From positions 1 through 6,803 of the forward strand of contig JAICHC010000156.1 of assembly GCA_025922795.1 (NCBI GenBank): a stretch of DNA of 6,803 nt, written 5' to 3'. The position numbers and the translations under genes are program-made. Below the pieces are notes generated by a model that saw nothing but the letters and a program-made list of their open reading frames with translations, had not been told where the DNA came from and did not search any database. The stretch is from Candidatus Binatia bacterium (GTDB lineage Bacteria > Desulfobacterota_B > Binatia > UBA9968). Positions 6,524-6,803 of this stretch are shown here, piece by piece (within the stretch, counting starts at the first letter, position 1; each line of letters starts with the position of its first letter).

Positions 6524-6529
6524 TATGAG

Positions 6530-6803
6530 ATGAAAAGAATTTCTTTTCCGATCCTGGCGATGTTTTTGTTTGTGACTACGGCACGAGGCGCGGAAGTGGA
6601 GGTGTTGAAGCCGAAGGGCAATCTCGAGATCAAGTTGGGCCATCCCTCATCTATTTCTCTCTACGACTTGCCGGCGGTGCTGACCCATGAACGGTTGAAT
6701 CGAAACGGCTGGAACACGTCCAGCGTCGAGTTTACCCGCACCGATCTCAACGTTCAGGCATTGGCGCAAGGAACGATTCAGTTCGCCAACTCGCAAGTCA
6801 TGG
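6530..6803 (+). CDS. Secreted ABC-transporter solute-binding protein, NitT/TauT (NMT1/SsuA-like) type, 3' end missing
   Basis: The first 91 residues are present; the gene runs off the window. Residues 1-20 form a Sec signal peptide: MKR, then a hydrophobic core (residues 4-16), with likely cleavage near ARG-A (after 20) or GA-E (after 21). There is no lipobox cysteine. The mature start follows the first beta-alpha-beta unit of the NMT1/SsuA fold: a strand IKLGHPSS (34-41), a helix with the pattern LPAVLTHERL (47-56), a strand ending VEFTR (66-70), and ALAQGTIQFA (77-86), which matches the usual Ala-Leu-x-x-Gly-x-Ile-x-Phe-Ala signature. Such proteins capture small organic ligands outside the membrane and deliver them to an ABC permease. 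Its place behind the hydroxylase genes suggests the ligand is related to the enzyme's substrate, which is inference. Family likely, ligand unknown. Confidence 0.75.
   Translation, partial: MKRISFPILAMFLFVTTARGAEVEVLKPKGNLEIKLGHPSSISLYDLPAVLTHERLNRNGWNTSSVEFTRTDLNVQALAQGTIQFANSQVM

Larger units (their letters stand above)
6429..6529. other. Spacer between S and the binding-protein gene
   Basis: About 100 nt without a gene. No hairpin followed by a T-run is visible, so read-through from S is possible. It contains GTCATGAC (6488-6495), a perfect palindrome, then the 12-bp palindrome at 6498-6509 and the ribosome site of the next gene. No persuasive -35/-10 pair was found. Confidence 0.5.

Overview
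This window carries a bacterial operon-like cluster for a molybdenum hydroxylase of the xanthine dehydrogenase / CO dehydrogenase family. All genes lie on the + strand. Order: large molybdopterin subunit L1 (223-2529), FAD-binding medium subunit M (2588-3451), a second complete large subunit L2 (3577-5919), [2Fe-2S] small subunit S (5928-6428), and the start of a secreted solute-binding protein of NitT/TauT (NMT1/SsuA-like) type, cut by the window edge (6530-6803). The sequence is moderately GC-rich, with bacterial Shine-Dalgarno sites and both ATG and TTG starts. Free-living soil or groundwater bacteria with many molybdenum hydroxylases and NMT1-type binding proteins (for example Binatota-, Rokubacteria- or Tectomicrobia-like lineages, or Proteobacteria) fit, but nothing here fixes the taxon.

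Layout. Bases 1-222 are non-coding: a small hairpin, a phased 9-nt repeat with TTGAAC cores (152-196), and the L1 ribosome site. L1 and M are separated by 58 nt containing CAAAG-type phrases and a palindrome but no clear ribosome site for M. M and L2 are separated by 125 nt. That gap holds a possible 27-codon reading frame whose ATG overlaps the M stop, and complementary purine/pyrimidine tracts that can pair in mutually exclusive ways, some of them covering the L2 ribosome site or its TTG start. L2 and S are only 8 nt apart. The 101 nt between S and the binding protein holds a perfect 12-bp palindrome and a strong ribosome site.

How the genes would work together. One M and one S, with either large subunit, would give the classic L-M-S hydroxylase. 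The substrate is hydroxylated at the molybdenum centre, and electrons run through two [2Fe-2S] clusters in S to FAD in M and on to an acceptor. No subunit has a Tat or Sec signal, so the enzyme should be cytoplasmic. The adjacent binding protein suggests that the substrate, or a relative of it, is imported from outside. The substrate cannot be read from sequence, but residues typical of purine-type xanthine dehydrogenase are missing from both large subunits.

The most unusual points are the two full-length, diverged large subunits sharing a single M and S, and the structured leader in front of L2. No molybdenum-cofactor maturation gene, regulator gene, tRNA, rRNA, CRISPR array or transposase gene was found.
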